From the NCBI GenBank assembly GCA_964059195.1, contig CAXKWD010000001.1:215086484-215150483 (forward strand): DNA of 64,000 bases, read 5' to 3'. Shown one piece after another: positions 9,614-22,900 of this stretch. Positions within the stretch are counted from its first letter, which is position 1; each line of letters opens with the position of its first letter. The stretch comes from Ectobius pallidus. Its lineage: Eukaryota > Arthropoda > Insecta > Blattodea > Ectobiidae. The position numbers were made by a program, and so were the translations under genes. The notes beneath the pieces are model-generated. The model had not been told where the DNA came from. It made no database searches and saw only the letters and a program-made list of their open reading frames with translations.

Positions 9614-11517
9614 GCAATAAATTATTTGTTTAAAAAAGAAAGCTAGTTTCTGGTGAAAATACAGGATTTTAAAATGCCATTTGGTGAAATTTCTCAACAG
9701 TAAGTTGGCAATGCTGAAGGTCTTCCTATCCCAGTGATGGCCACACAATATGCATCGTTTACTGACTTCAAACTTAGTTCCCAATGTATTTTCTTGATAC
9801 ATTAAATTTCATTAAAATTTCTAATTTTTCATCGGTTTAAGAAGACAAACGTCATATCTCGATAATCAATCATTGTTAAGATTTAGAATTTAAAAAAAAA
9901 AATAAAAAAAAATAAATAAATAAATAAAAAAATATAAAAAAAAATAAATAAATAAAAAAAAAAAAAAAAAAAACTCCAATTTGTGGTGAAACTTTTTAAG
10001 CTGGATCCCCACTGATCAACTTTTAACACCAACATGTCAAGTTTAACATGTTGATATTTACACATACATTGCAATCTGTGTTCTAATTAACTTGACATGC
10101 ACATCCAGCATGTTCACAACTTAGCATTTTACAATGCAATATCTTTTTTATTTATTTAATTGTGAATATCTAAAGCGATACATGCTGTCATATTTTATAT
10201 GTAAACAACAAGTAGGAGAGGCAGAGGCAGCGGCTCGTGTATAGGCACTGTGGAACTGCAGCACCCCTTGATATTATCGATAGCATTTAATATAATGACT
10301 CATTTTTTCTTTAATTCTTTCTTTGTACTTGTACAATACTAGCAGGTGCCCGAGGCTTTGCCCACGGTAAATAATTGAAAAATTATAAATTAAGAGTATA
10401 ATAATTATTAAAGAATTATATTTATTAACACTTGCAAGCGAATCATTCATAAACTAAACCAATAATAATTAATGAAACAGCTAAAATTCCGGCTTTAGAG
10501 TACATTCCATGATTAGAAAGCGCCGCCTGGGAAAACGATCTCAGATTCGATTATGCAGTTCCAAAGCTACCTGTGAACAATGATAGTACGTATTGTTTCT
10601 CATCTGTTTGTTGACAGATGAATATGAAGTGAATTTTATTTGATAAATTCAGTGTAATTTTCAGAAATTATATAATTTTTCAAGGGAAGGAGTGGTTTGT
10701 TTGCATTTTTATTGTCCGCGATACTTCCAGGGTTAAACTATCAATATATTAAAGCTGGTGCCCACGACTTCACCCGCCATTATTAATTGACTCCAGGATT
10801 TTTAAGAAATTTACACTGGCAGTTTATTAAAAATGTTCAGAGCTATGAAAATTGTAAGTAAAAATAAAATTAGAATATTTGTTGATTGTGTTCATATTAC
10901 TTAAGCTTTATATAATAAAGAAACGGTTTACCTAACGGTATTTGTATGATATCGTGAAAGTTTACACTGCGAGAGACAAACATCTCCAAGTATACCCGAT
11001 GTCTCACGAAGTGAGGGAGCAAGCATGCTATTTAGGGCCGTTGAATTGTATAAGAGTAGATATAATCCTTAAGCTTAATGTCAGTAGTCATCCCTCAGTT
11101 TACGAAAAAGATACAAAAAATCTTTGTATGTAACTGTGCGCTTCACAGTTCCAGCAGCGTGGTGTTTGACTGTTTGTGCATACCACTCATAGAAAGCTGC
11201 ATGCAAGGCTTCGAGGGAGATCGAGCACTGTCGCCCTGGCACACTCCACATGTGTTGTGCTTAAAAACCATGTACCATATTCTTGAATGTGATAAGTGTA
11301 GAATTAGATTATTATCCTGTTTCCAGCTATTCTATTTCCTGCATTTTTTCAGTTCTTCTATTTAACAGAAAACTTTAAAGATGGCAGATCAAGAAGAAAA
11401 TTATTGATCTTTTCACACAAATTAAAACACGAAGAATGGATTTAATTTTTAAATGATTAAACCAAGATTGGACTGTAACAAATGCATTAAAGTAAATAAA
11501 AAACGTTTGATTTTGTT
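9614..11517. other. Unassigned AT-rich DNA with repeat remnants
   Basis: It contains an A/AAAT-rich simple tract at 9890-9972 and two stretches resembling eroded retroelement ends (GCAGGTGCCCGAGGCTTTGC near 10343 and GCTGGTGCCCACGACTTCAC near 10754). No gene is supported. Confidence 0.4.
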
Positions 11518-11939
11518 TAGGGATGGGTCCTCGATACTTTCGATACCCTCGATACTTGCATGGTATCGGCATCGAGCGATACTTCAGAAAACTCGCTCGA
11601 TACTTTTTCGATACTTTGGTAATCTTCAATTCTGCAATTAAGTGAGAATGCTAGTATTTTTGAACAAAATTTGTAAGTGGAATGTTTCAAAAAATCTAAT
11701 TTTAGTTTTAATGTAGAGTTTAAAAATAACTATAGGTCACTGATGATATTAAATTTTGTCTCATTAAATATGCACACTTAATTAATTTAGTTGGTATTAC
11801 ACAGTTCTCTCACTTTTAATTTTTAATGTACCTATTTATTGAAACTCGAAATGTTGAATGGTATCGAGTATCAAGGGAAAAATCATGTATCGGTATCGAG
11901 TATCGAGTATCAAGAAAATCTGGTATCGACCCATCCCTA
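11518..11939. mobile_element. hAT-type MITE with exact 8-bp target duplication
   Basis: Termini TAGGGATGGGTC and GACCCATCCCTA are inverted. Direct repeats ATTTTGTT flank both sides (11510-11517 and 11940-11947). The interior repeats CGATACT and TATCGAGTATC motifs. It is 422 bp with no transposase frame. Confidence 0.88.
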
Positions 11940-12094
11940 ATTTTGTTATTTTAGGATTTTATCAAGTTTCTGCAAATAAATTTTCTTTTTATATATGTTT
12001 GTTTCCTTCCACATTACTTAAAACAAATGCTAAACATTTTCTGAAGCAGCACCCCCACTAATTTTAGCTACAAGCTACCACTAAGGACAGGGGT

Positions 12095-12465
12095 CAAATC
12101 TAATTTCCTATATCCCCTATGTTGGAGCGAAGGGTCTCCAAGTGGATGTTTCTGTTACCTACGTGAATTTTGTTATGCTTATTTTCTGAGAGAGGGCAGA
12201 GGGAGAGGTGGTAAGCCCATCACCTCTCAACTCCCTTCCAGAAACTAAGGTATTACTTGGACGTGAAAGGGCCGAAAAATTTTGTCCAGAGGCTCTAATT
12301 TAGGCCGTAAATCTACAACACAGACCACCAAGCTTAAAGTCCCTCCCAGAGGACTCTGTGCCCAGGATTTTTATGTCCTGAAAATCCATCAACCACGGTC
12401 AGGTTTGATCCCGCGACCTTTGGATCTAGAAGCTGGCAAGCTACCTCTAGACCACCGCAACTGAC
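12095..12465 (-). mobile_element. tRNA-derived SINE, family A, copy 1
   Basis: On the minus strand it begins with a tRNA-like head (A-box region GTGGTCTAGAGG, B-box-like GGGATCAAACC) and continues through a conserved body. A near-perfect 12-bp target duplication (AAGGACAGGGGT at 12083-12094, AAGGACAGAGGT at 12466-12477) bounds it. Confidence 0.75.
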
Positions 12466-12477
12466 AAGGACAGAGGT

Positions 12478-12950
12478 AGTTATTCATAATTCTTCTTACA
12501 ACGTGAACTAAAATTCTTTGTTTAGCTACTGCCTTCAAGCTTAAAATTTATTGCCCAGTATTACTGTACTGATAGTTGATTGGTTCCCTTGCTTTAAATA
12601 TCCGGAATTTGATGAACTCTTCCATACCTGTGGAGATTTCACAGCATATGACATACGTTTGCACAAGAGAGCAAACAGAATGATAAGATAGGAGCTAGTG
12701 ATGCCATCACCCTCATGTCACACAACCTGCCTTAATTAAAGTGTTTGCTTTCCTGCTATCAGTAAAAAAAAAATCTGATATGAAACTTCCTTTATCCCTC
12801 AGAAAATCAGCAAAAATGAAATTCTCTTCATGTAAAGTGGTTGTAAAAATGAAGAGAATGTTGTTACCACATTTCAAATAGCATTCCCGAAGTAAATACA
12901 CAATTCAATTCAATTCATGTTTATTTGTCATAAAGAGCAGTGAATACTAG
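12478..12950. other. No recognised feature
   Basis: Anonymous sequence. The short minus-strand frame at 12713-12901 shows no domain. Confidence 0.35.
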
Positions 12951-12960
12951 CTACTGACAT

Positions 12961-13353
12961 TCTGTATCTGCTATCCTGCATCCCCTATATTGGGATGAAG
13001 GGCCTCCAAGTGGAGGTTTCTGTTACCTATGTGAATTTTGTTACGCTTATTTTCCGAAAGAGGGCAGAGGGACAGGTGGTAAGCCCATCGCCTCACAAAC
13101 CCCCTCCGGAAACTAAGGTATTACTTGGACATGAAAGGACCAAGAAATTTTGTCCAGAGGCTCTAATTTAGACTTGGAGTTCTTTTACGTGCTGTAAATC
13201 TACGATACGGGCCCACCAGCATAAAGTCCCTCCTGGAGGACTCCATGCCCAGAATTTTACATCCTGAAAAATCCACTGACTGTGGCCGGGTTTGATCCCA
13301 CGACCTTTGGATCCAGAGGTGGACACACTACCTCTAGACCACCGCGGCCGACA
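12961..13353 (-). mobile_element. tRNA-derived SINE, family A, copy 2
   Basis: Same family as 12095-12465 and 42186-42580. A 10-bp direct repeat with one mismatch flanks it (CTACTGACAT at 12951-12960, CTATTGACAT at 13354-13363). The left end has the TATCTG-type tail. Confidence 0.78.
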
Positions 13354-13530
13354 CTATTGACATAGTCATACATAAATGCAATAAAAATATAAATACATAG
13401 AAAAACAGTATAAAACGATTAAAATTAAAAAGCATGGTCTGAAAATTACAATATGGAATAAAAGCATATATTATAAAGTGAAATATAACTTTGTTGATCT
13501 TATATTTATTATGTTTTTGATAACCCACAG

Positions 13531-13972
13531 ATTTAGCGATGACAATTGCTGCATGCTTGTTAGCAGCATTGTTTATGTGCCACTTATCTACCCTGGGCTC
13601 CAGCTACAGACTGCCCGAAAATGTGAAGCCAATATCATACGATGTATATCTCAAGCCACAGCTGATAAGCCCGTTTGGGTTTCAAGGAAATGTAAAGATA
13701 CAAGTGGAAATTGTTAATGAGACTGACACAATTGTCCTCCACTCCAACAAACTAGACATCATCGATATCACAGTAGGCCTAGATGGCGAAGACAGCAATG
13801 CTACTTACACTCATGATGAAGATCTGCATTTCCTCAACATCTCTAATGCCGTGGAAACCCCCTTCTTAGAAGGAAGGAATTACACCATCCAGATCAATTT
13901 TAATGGGACTCTGGCAGACGACATGTATGGTTTCTATAAAAGCTCGTACTACACAACTGACCAACGACTCAG
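13531..13972 (+). CDS. Aminopeptidase exon 1 (start codon at 13539)
   Basis: The acceptor CCCACAG ends at 13530 and the ATG follows at 13539. It encodes the signal peptide and the N-terminal beta domain ([15 protein letters not shown]) with five N-glycosylation sequons. The donor AG|GTAAGT is at 13973. The exon ends two bases into a codon completed by exon 2 (R-L-R-W). Confidence 0.9.
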
Positions 13973-16900
13973 GTAAGTTTATTTTGCATGGTTCAGAAAT
14001 CAAGTGAAACGTTTTATTCAGAATTACAGCAGCTCATTGTGATTATGAGCAAGTAAATAGAATCTTCAACTAAATGCCATCTATAGGCCTACATCTGTAC
14101 ATCTGCTTCCTTTTACACAATTTTAAAACAAAGGCTAAAACTTTTCTGGACCAGCACCCCCACTAATTTTAACTAGGAGCCGCCACTTACTGTAAGGATT
14201 AAATTTTAAATATCGTACTGTATGCAACAATTGTTACAGGTGGATAGCAGCAACGCAGTTCCAACCTACTCATGCTCGCAGTGTTTTCCCATGCTTCGAT
14301 GAACCACAGTTCAAAGCTACATTCAAGATCAGCATAGACACCCCTTCTGGATACCACACCTTGGGCAATATGCCACTCCAGAATGACCCTAGGTAAGTTG
14401 ATGTTGATAAGAATAATAAAATCAGGTAAACTGATGTAAAAAAGTGCCAGTGTGTTTTTTTTAATCAGTTATGACTGCAATTATGATATGCAGAATATGT
14501 TTTCTTAATTGATTTACAAGTTAAGCTCCAGATTTATTCATTAAGCAGGGCTTAGGGAAGAACAAAGGTCTAGTTTTCTTTTTAATCAGATTAAAATCTT
14601 CCAGCATCAGCTGAACTGTACAGATTTTTGATATCTTGACAATCGCACACTCACATAAAAATACGAAAAAGAAAGTGAAATTGGCTGCTTTCGGGATTTG
14701 AACCATGGAACTCCATAACGTGTGGCCAAAACGTTACCATCTCGGTCACCTGGGTCAGTTTAACGGTCTAGTTGGATAAGCGCATGTAAAACAATAGTGT
14801 TTTTGGTCATAGCTATCTCTATTTTAATTTCCAAAGCCGTATAATATAACAGTTAAACAATTGACTATGTTGTCATGATAAATGATTTGCTTTTTTTTTT
14901 ATACAAATTCTTTCGAATACGTATATTATCATAAAATAGGCACCAAATTGAGCATTACTCCGAAACAGGTGAACCGATTTCATCCAATATCAGTAGACGT
15001 CTTCCCATGAACACTATAAATGTGTATACCAAATTCCATAAAAATCCGGTAAAGCGTATTTGAGTTACCGCGTTTTTAAAATAGACACTAAATTGGGTTT
15101 TACTCCGGTACCGGTCAACAGATTAGGTTCAAATTTAACAGAGTACTTTTCATGGACGTCATAAATGCGTATACCAAGTTTAATGGAAATCCGATACAGC
15201 GTATTTGAATTATGGCGCCTTTCTATTAGAAAGGCGCCATAATCTATTAAAATAGGCACTAAATTGGGCATTACTCCGGTACCGGCGAACCGATTTGGTT
15301 CAATATCAATAGGGTTCTTCCCATTGACATTATAAATGTGTTTTCCAAGTTTCATGAAAATCCGAAAAAGCGTATTTGAGTTAGAGCGCGTACAGACACA
15401 CGGACGGACGGACGGACGGACGGACAGACAGACGGACAGACATTTTTCGTCCCCCACACAATCTCATAAAGTACCATACTGGCACTTAATAAAATCAGGT
15501 AAACTGATGTAACAGAATGTCAGTATGCTTCTGTTTAATCAGTTATAATTGCAATTATGATATGCAGAAAATAAGTTTCTTTTATTGATTTCCGAGGTAA
15601 GCTCCAGATACATTAATTAAGTAGAGCTTCAGGGAGAACAAAGATCTAGTTTTGTAATCAGCTTTAAATCATCCAGCATCAGCAGAACTATAGAACCAGG
15701 AACAACCAAAATGTGAATCCAAGACATTACCATCTCAGCTACCTCGCTCAATTTAACGATCAACTTTCATAAGCATATGTGAAGGAATAATGTTATTTGT
15801 CATAGCTAACTGTATTGCAATTTCCAAAGCCGTATATGAATACTGTAAAACAGTATGTTGTCATGATAACTAATTTGCATTTGATAAATGCTTTCTAATA
15901 TATTACCATAAAATAGGCACTAAATTGGGCTTTACTCCAGTACCGTTCAACCAAATTTGTCAAATATCAATAGGGTTCTTCCCATGGATGTTACAAATGC
16001 ATATACCAAGTTTCATGAAAATCCGATAAAGCGTATTTGAGTTATCGCATATAAAGACGCATGGACAGATGGACAGACATTTTCCCTTCCCCACACAATC
16101 TCATAAAGTACCGGTACCATTCTGGCACTTAATAATCAGGATCTGAGAGCAGTCCCTTAACCTTTTCACATATTATTCTCTGTGCAAACTGGAGGTGCTG
16201 AATTAATTTGCAAATTTCTTTTGTAATCATTAATAGACACCTATCACAAATAATTCACTACTCAACAAATTTAAGTCAGCCTGGGTGGCGCAGTTCATAT
16301 CGCACTGGCTTACTGTGCCGAAGGTTGTGGGTTCGATCTCGGCCAATGTCGATGGCATTAATGTGTGCATAAATGTGACAGGACCATGTCAGTAGATTTA
16401 CTGGCATGTAAAATAACTCCTGTGGGACAAAATTCCGGCAACGGTCACAGGCGTAAGTTGCAGTACATCCCCATCATTAAATAACCATATAGGCCTACCA
16501 ACCAATCAACAAATTTTAACTTTCTTCCTATAACATGAACAAAATCGACTGATCTAACTAATTTGCATGCGCTGAACATTAAAATGCTAGCGAAAAGTTA
16601 GTAACACGTCACATTTTTGTGTATTAGATATTTACTTGATACATTAAAAAAATCGGGATTCATTACCATACTTCCTTTCCTTATGCCCAGTTTCTATAAA
16701 CTCGTGAAATACCTATGGGTAAATTATCCATGGGAAAATTAGTTCCAGAATCACCCACAATGATATAATGAGGAAGGACTTGGAGTTGTACAGTTAATTT
16801 AATTCAGAAGGCTTTGATTCTCATTGTTTAAATTATTATTGATCCTATGAGAGGTTAAATTTTATCCAGTCATCCATGAAAGGATAAATTAACCCGACGA

Positions 16901-19900
16901 TTTACCCTTGGAAAGATCTATCCCGGGTTTGTAGGAACATTTTTTTCTGTCATTTTCATATTTACCCAGAGGACATTTATCTAGAAACTCGCCACAAGTG
17001 TAAGTGATTGCTATCTTTAAATTATTTGTGTTTGTGTGGTGTTATTTTTGTGTAAATTCTGTCCATTGGATAATTTACCCATAGGTAATTCGCGAGTTTA
17101 TAGAAACCGGGCGTTATTCAGTTAGAGCAGGATGTGACCTACCTCTGTGCAGCTGCATAAAAGGGGTAATTCACTAACTAAAAAATGCAACTTAAAAAAA
17201 AAAATGTGACGTGTAGGAGCTTTTTCAATGTCAAATTCGTAAACAGCACATACAAATTACATAAAAACAGTTGTTCTTGTCCATGTTATGAAAACCTTGT
17301 TGCCATAATATAAACAAGTCACCTGAGGAAGGTCTGAAGGATAAGACCGAAACGTCGTGAAGATTGAAGAAAGGGAAAAACACGTGATCCACCAAAAATT
17401 TTTTAATTTTATTCTTGACTATAGACAACGTAACAAATAAAGGTCGACAGTGTTCTCTTGCTGAGGAATTATTTAATATTATTACTGCTTTCTTTTATAT
17501 CTTCAGTATTTTGATTATGTGTGAGCTATTTCCATACAAAATTAGACCATAACCTAAATAATTAACTTTGAAAAAAGGCGAAATATGCTCCTTTAACATA
17601 CAAGAATGGAATGTAGTCTCTCAAGTTCCTAAGAACTTAAATAACTTAAACTTCCTAATGTTGCAGTGAGGATGAAGAAGGCTGGCGACTACACGAGTTT
17701 CAGGAAACAGAGATTATGTCGACATACTTGATAGCATTTGTAGTCTCCGACTTCCAGAACTTGACGAACGGCACAGAGAAATATAACTTCTCAGCTTGGG
17801 CTCGACCCGAGGCAACAAATAGGGCTGCGTACAGCCAGAAAGTTGGACCAGATCTGGTGAACTTCTATGAAGAGTACACTGGCATTGACTATGTTCTCCC
17901 GAAGATAGATCAAGTAGCACTGCCTGATTTTGCTGCTGGTGCCATGGAGAACTGGGGCCTTATCACTTACAGGTACTATTACAGCAACAACACTGTATTT
18001 GCTCGCATAATTTGAGCATATTTTACCTTATAGATATATAAGCATTCATGAACCACAGATTATTGTCTCTGTTGGACATTACATGAGAATATTATAGGAG
18101 AAAAATTCCTCAGACACTGGGAGGTTCCATCTGCCACTGTGAATTGAACTCCGGCTTAGCTCAGTTGGTAGAGCATTGGCGTGAATAGCCAAATTTCCTG
18201 GGTTCAAGTCCCAGTGTAGGAAGAATTTTTCTCCTATAATATTTTCATTTTTTACCATACTTTAGTCAGCAAAAAATGAAGATAAAATGCAAAAATATGT
18301 GTATGTTTTAAGAAGTCTTCTTCATCATCATCATCATCATCATCGTCATCGTCATCGTCATCATCATCATCATCATCATCATCATCTCGATTTTTTTATG
18401 TATGTTTACATCTTCCGTATTCTCAATCTCCAAGCCTCACTATTCTCCCATAGATTCTAAGGAATGTTTATCTCCTTCATGTTTTCTTCTTTGGTCTGCC
18501 TTTCTTCTTTCTTCCTGGAGGATTCCATCTGAAGATCTTCTTTCTCCTCCCCCATCCTTCCCACATGACCACATGAGTTGCTTTTCTTTAATTTCATCTA
18601 TTGTAGTGTGTTGTACTTCCATTTGTTCCCGAACTGCTTCATTTCTAATTCTTTCAATTCAAGAAGTTCTATTTGCTCTTCTTCAAAAATCCATTTCTGT
18701 TGCTAATAATTTTCTTTCCTCTCTCTTTTTAATTGGCCAAATTTCTGAACCATATTGTACTATATTCTTAACTACAGAATCATAAATATACTGTTTTTTC
18801 CTTCTCGTGATATATCTGTCCCACAATACTCCATTTAATAGGGATATCGCTTTTCTGGCTATAGTGTTTCTATTCTGAATTTCTTTCTCCATTCCACCAT
18901 CTTTATGAATCGTTATTCGTAAATATTTGTAGTTCTCTGTGTTTTTAATAATCACTTTGTTATTTAACGTTAAATCTTGTTGAATACCTCCTATGCACAT
19001 ATATTTTGTTTTTTCCTGTTGATTGTCACACCACCCTTCTTTGAAATCAATTTCCTTGTCATGAATTCAGTATCTTCATAATCTTGTGCCATTATTATTT
19101 GGTCATTGGCAAAATGTAACGAATAGATCATATGAATCCTCTAGATTCAAAACCCCCTAAACGTCATTAAAAAATAGAGGTGTTTTTGAAGTTTAAAGCA
19201 TTGGGATAGAGGGGTTTTTGAACTTAACTCTGATTTTCAACATGGCATTATGTAGTACTTTAGGGGGTTTTGAACCTCACATATAAATAAACCAATTTAA
19301 GCCATCCACACAAATCTGGTGATGTACAAAAGTAAGAAAATATAATTTGGCGATTAGAGGATTTTGAATCTAGAGGATTCATATTATCTTCTATTGGTAT
19401 TCCAATGAGTTTACAACTGTTTTTCCAATATTTTAATATGTACTCTAAATAGATTTTGAATAATGTAGGAGAAAGAGTGCATCCTTGTCTCAAACCGTTA
19501 TTCACATAAAATTTTTCTGTTATTTTATTTTTTTGTTTTAACTTAAGAAGTCTTGATACAGTAACTAAAAACCACCACCGTCTCGAGAATTACACTGCCT
19601 GTCCTATGCTCTATTTTAACATGGAGTTCAGAGTATTGCTCAATTGCCTAATTTCTCCAGTAGAGGCGGCACAGTTCACACCCAGATTGCATGAAATTCC
19701 AGCATACTTCAGTTTCCGAGTTTATATTTCAGAGGGCAACACATAGCATACGGTAATGTAAAGGGTATTGCAGCTGGGTGTGGTAGGTGCTGCCATCTGT
19801 AATATCGCCTCATACGCAAAATTAGCCGTATAGGACAGGCAGTGTATACACGAGTAATACAGTCTAGAAGGCAGTGCTAAAAACACAGTACCAGTACATG

Positions 19901-22900
19901 TACATAACTATAAAAATCACTAATTCCAAACAAATAACAATTTAAAACCGTGTTTCAAAACAAGAGGCATAACACGTTCATATACTTATGTAATAGCATA
20001 GCCCACTGTGATACCAGGTTGGAAAGACGTCTATTATAGACGTCTTTCCAACCTGGTATCAGAGAGGTGCGGGAAATTTTTAAGAAAAAAAAAGATGGTC
20101 TCATGCCAATTATTTTTTTAAATTTCCAACAATTTGTTTTGCACTTAAAGCCCATGCACTGCGCACTATTTTTTTCAGCGATATTGAATAGTAAGAATAA
20201 CATAATCGCTAACAGCTATTCAAGATTTTTTGTAATGTAATGTTTTATAGTAGCCTACTCTAAAAATTGTAATAATTTATAAATTAAGTTAATCTTAAAT
20301 TTAAATTAGGCATATAACAAACTTGTCGAGTGTTTAGGCTTACATGTTTTTAATAGCAATGTTAGTGCTTTGTATTTAAATATTAAGCATTAAGTACTTT
20401 ATCTATATTCTCAATATGTATTTGTGTTATGTAATTGTCCAATCACGAAACCACCATTAACGGCCGTGGGTATCGGCATGCTGACCACATGCCCCCCAAT
20501 CCTGCCATCAGCCTGTGGTAGATAACGCAGCGGTCGGGTGGTAGGCCAAGTCCCTCCAGGGATGTAGAGCCATGGAGAGAGGAGTTATGTAATTGTAATG
20601 TAGCGTTTTGACTGGTAGAGCAGAAGAGAAGGCCAAATGGCCTTAGCTCTGCCAGAATAAATAAAATTTTTTTTAAAAAGAATAAAAAAATGGTGATCAA
20701 GTTACTAAGGTACCAAGCAGAAACTACAAAATTATTTCTCATTAAGGGCACCAAAATACCTAGAGTAGAGCTTACCTAACACTCTTCTCATATTCATATG
20801 CTTTAATTTTCAGAGAGACAGGTCTACTATACTATGATGGGATATCCACAGAGTCGAATAAGAAATCAATCGCATTAGTTGTAGCTCACGAGCTCGCTCA
20901 TATGTGGTTTGGAGATCTGATTACATTGAAGTGGTGGGAGTACACCTGGCTTAACGAAGGTTTTGCACGTTACTTCCAGTACCTGGCTTTGGCATCAGTA
21001 AGTAACAATTCAAGCAATTTACTGCTAATAAAGATAGAATAAGAGACTTACTTTTCCTTCCAAGCTGGATTCCACTGCACCAGTTTTCTGTTTCTGCTTC
21101 CATTAATTCTGTAACAGATGGAAGACAGTATTAGTTGCAGAACTATATTTGAGCCAGATTTTAACAAAATTGAATTTTTTGCTGTTAGATAGGGATAGAT
21201 ACACCATTTTCTAGAAACAGGGCCGTGGAAAGAAAGCAAGGACCCCAGGGACAAATTTTACCGGGCCCCTGTCAAATATTAAATTCACTACCCAACTCGC
21301 CCGTTATAATGTATGCAACAAAAAGATTATGTAATGATATTACATAATTATTAAGTGCCAGAATGCAGATAAAATAAACACATAAATCATAACTTAGGCT
21401 TTTTATTGACTTATGAGCAATTTTATTTTAGAGTAAATTTAGAAATTAAAAAATAAAAACTGGTCGGCCGGGCCCCGGGGCTACAGCCCCGGCTGCCCCT
21501 CCCTCTTGTCGGGCCTGTCTAGAAATATATCATAAGACAAACTGAGGGCTTACAAGCAAAGTACATATTATGTAAGATTTTGTTAATTTTTTATAATAAA
21601 TAAATAATTTCTTTTGACTTGAGAGCTGGAAAATTAGGTTTTGTGGAGAAGGCCCATAAGCCAGTGGCTGATGGAGATTCTCAGCTCTTGTGTTTGAGAT
21701 GAGGTTCATCCAGAAAGTAAGTTCCGATCACCGATAAAGAAAACAAAAGCATCAATTAAGTAGGAAATACTCATTGCAATATTTACAGAGATTCATTGGC
21801 TACTTCTCTACATAATCGCCAGTACCAATAATTGAATGCCCATGTCATAAGCCTGTTCTATTCTATTCTTTTATTCAGCCATTATATCAATACATGATAT
21901 GGGATAAGTCATACAATTCTAATAGAATAATTTAACTTAATGAAGATAATAAATACACTTAATGAATATAATAAATACACATAGGCCTACAATTTACCCA
22001 CCTAACAACACAACATCTACAGAATAGTACGATTCATTACATAGGAAAGCAGATGACTGAGTCTTGACTTTGGTAAAATTTCTTTCATTTTGGTAGGTAA
22101 TTTATTGAAGAGTTGTATTCCATTATGTCTGAGAGAATTTTCAAATAATTTTGTACTGTGACTGATTAAGGTTAAATTCGATTTTCCTCTTGTATTATGA
22201 GAATATATTACTGAATTTGTTTTGAATTTATTAATGAACGATTTTACGTGCAAAATAACATAGAATATGTACACACATTGTAACGTCATAATGCTTAAAT
22301 TTTTGAAATACTGTTTACAGCTTTCGAATCTTGTAATATTACAGATTATTCGTACTACTCTTTTTTGTACTCTGAAAACTCTATTGGAAATCTTCATTCC
22401 CCCCAAAACATTATACCCTGTTTTAATAGGCAATGAAAATAAGCAAAATACGCTGTTCTAATGATATTCATATGAACCAAATTCTTTAACGTTTTTAAGG
22501 GCAAAACAAAGTTTACTAAGCCATTTCGTCAAGTTATCTACATGGACTTTCAAATTTAAATTTTCATCAATCCATACACCTAAAAATTTTGTGTGATGTT
22601 TGTAAGAAATCTTCATATCATTTATCTCTGCCACCAATGTCTGGACCCATGAAATCACTGCCGTGCTTCATGAGACAGAAGTCACTTGGCACGAGGTTGA
22701 AGCTATAAGGTGGATGGTCAAAAATCTCCCATCCAAATTGAAGCAACTGATTCCATGTGGTATGGGGCTATGCATTGTCGTGCAAAAGCATTAGCAGTTG
22801 GTGGGAGACAATATTAGTGCAGTCATTTTCTCCTAGCGCTGTTCAACTACTGGCATCACAAGACTGAAACTGCACTGTAGTATTCACACATACCTCCTCT

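Noticed and set aside
18402..18785. Plus-strand serine-rich protein of 127 residues
   Set aside because: It is antisense to the RTE C-terminus and has no start context or domain.
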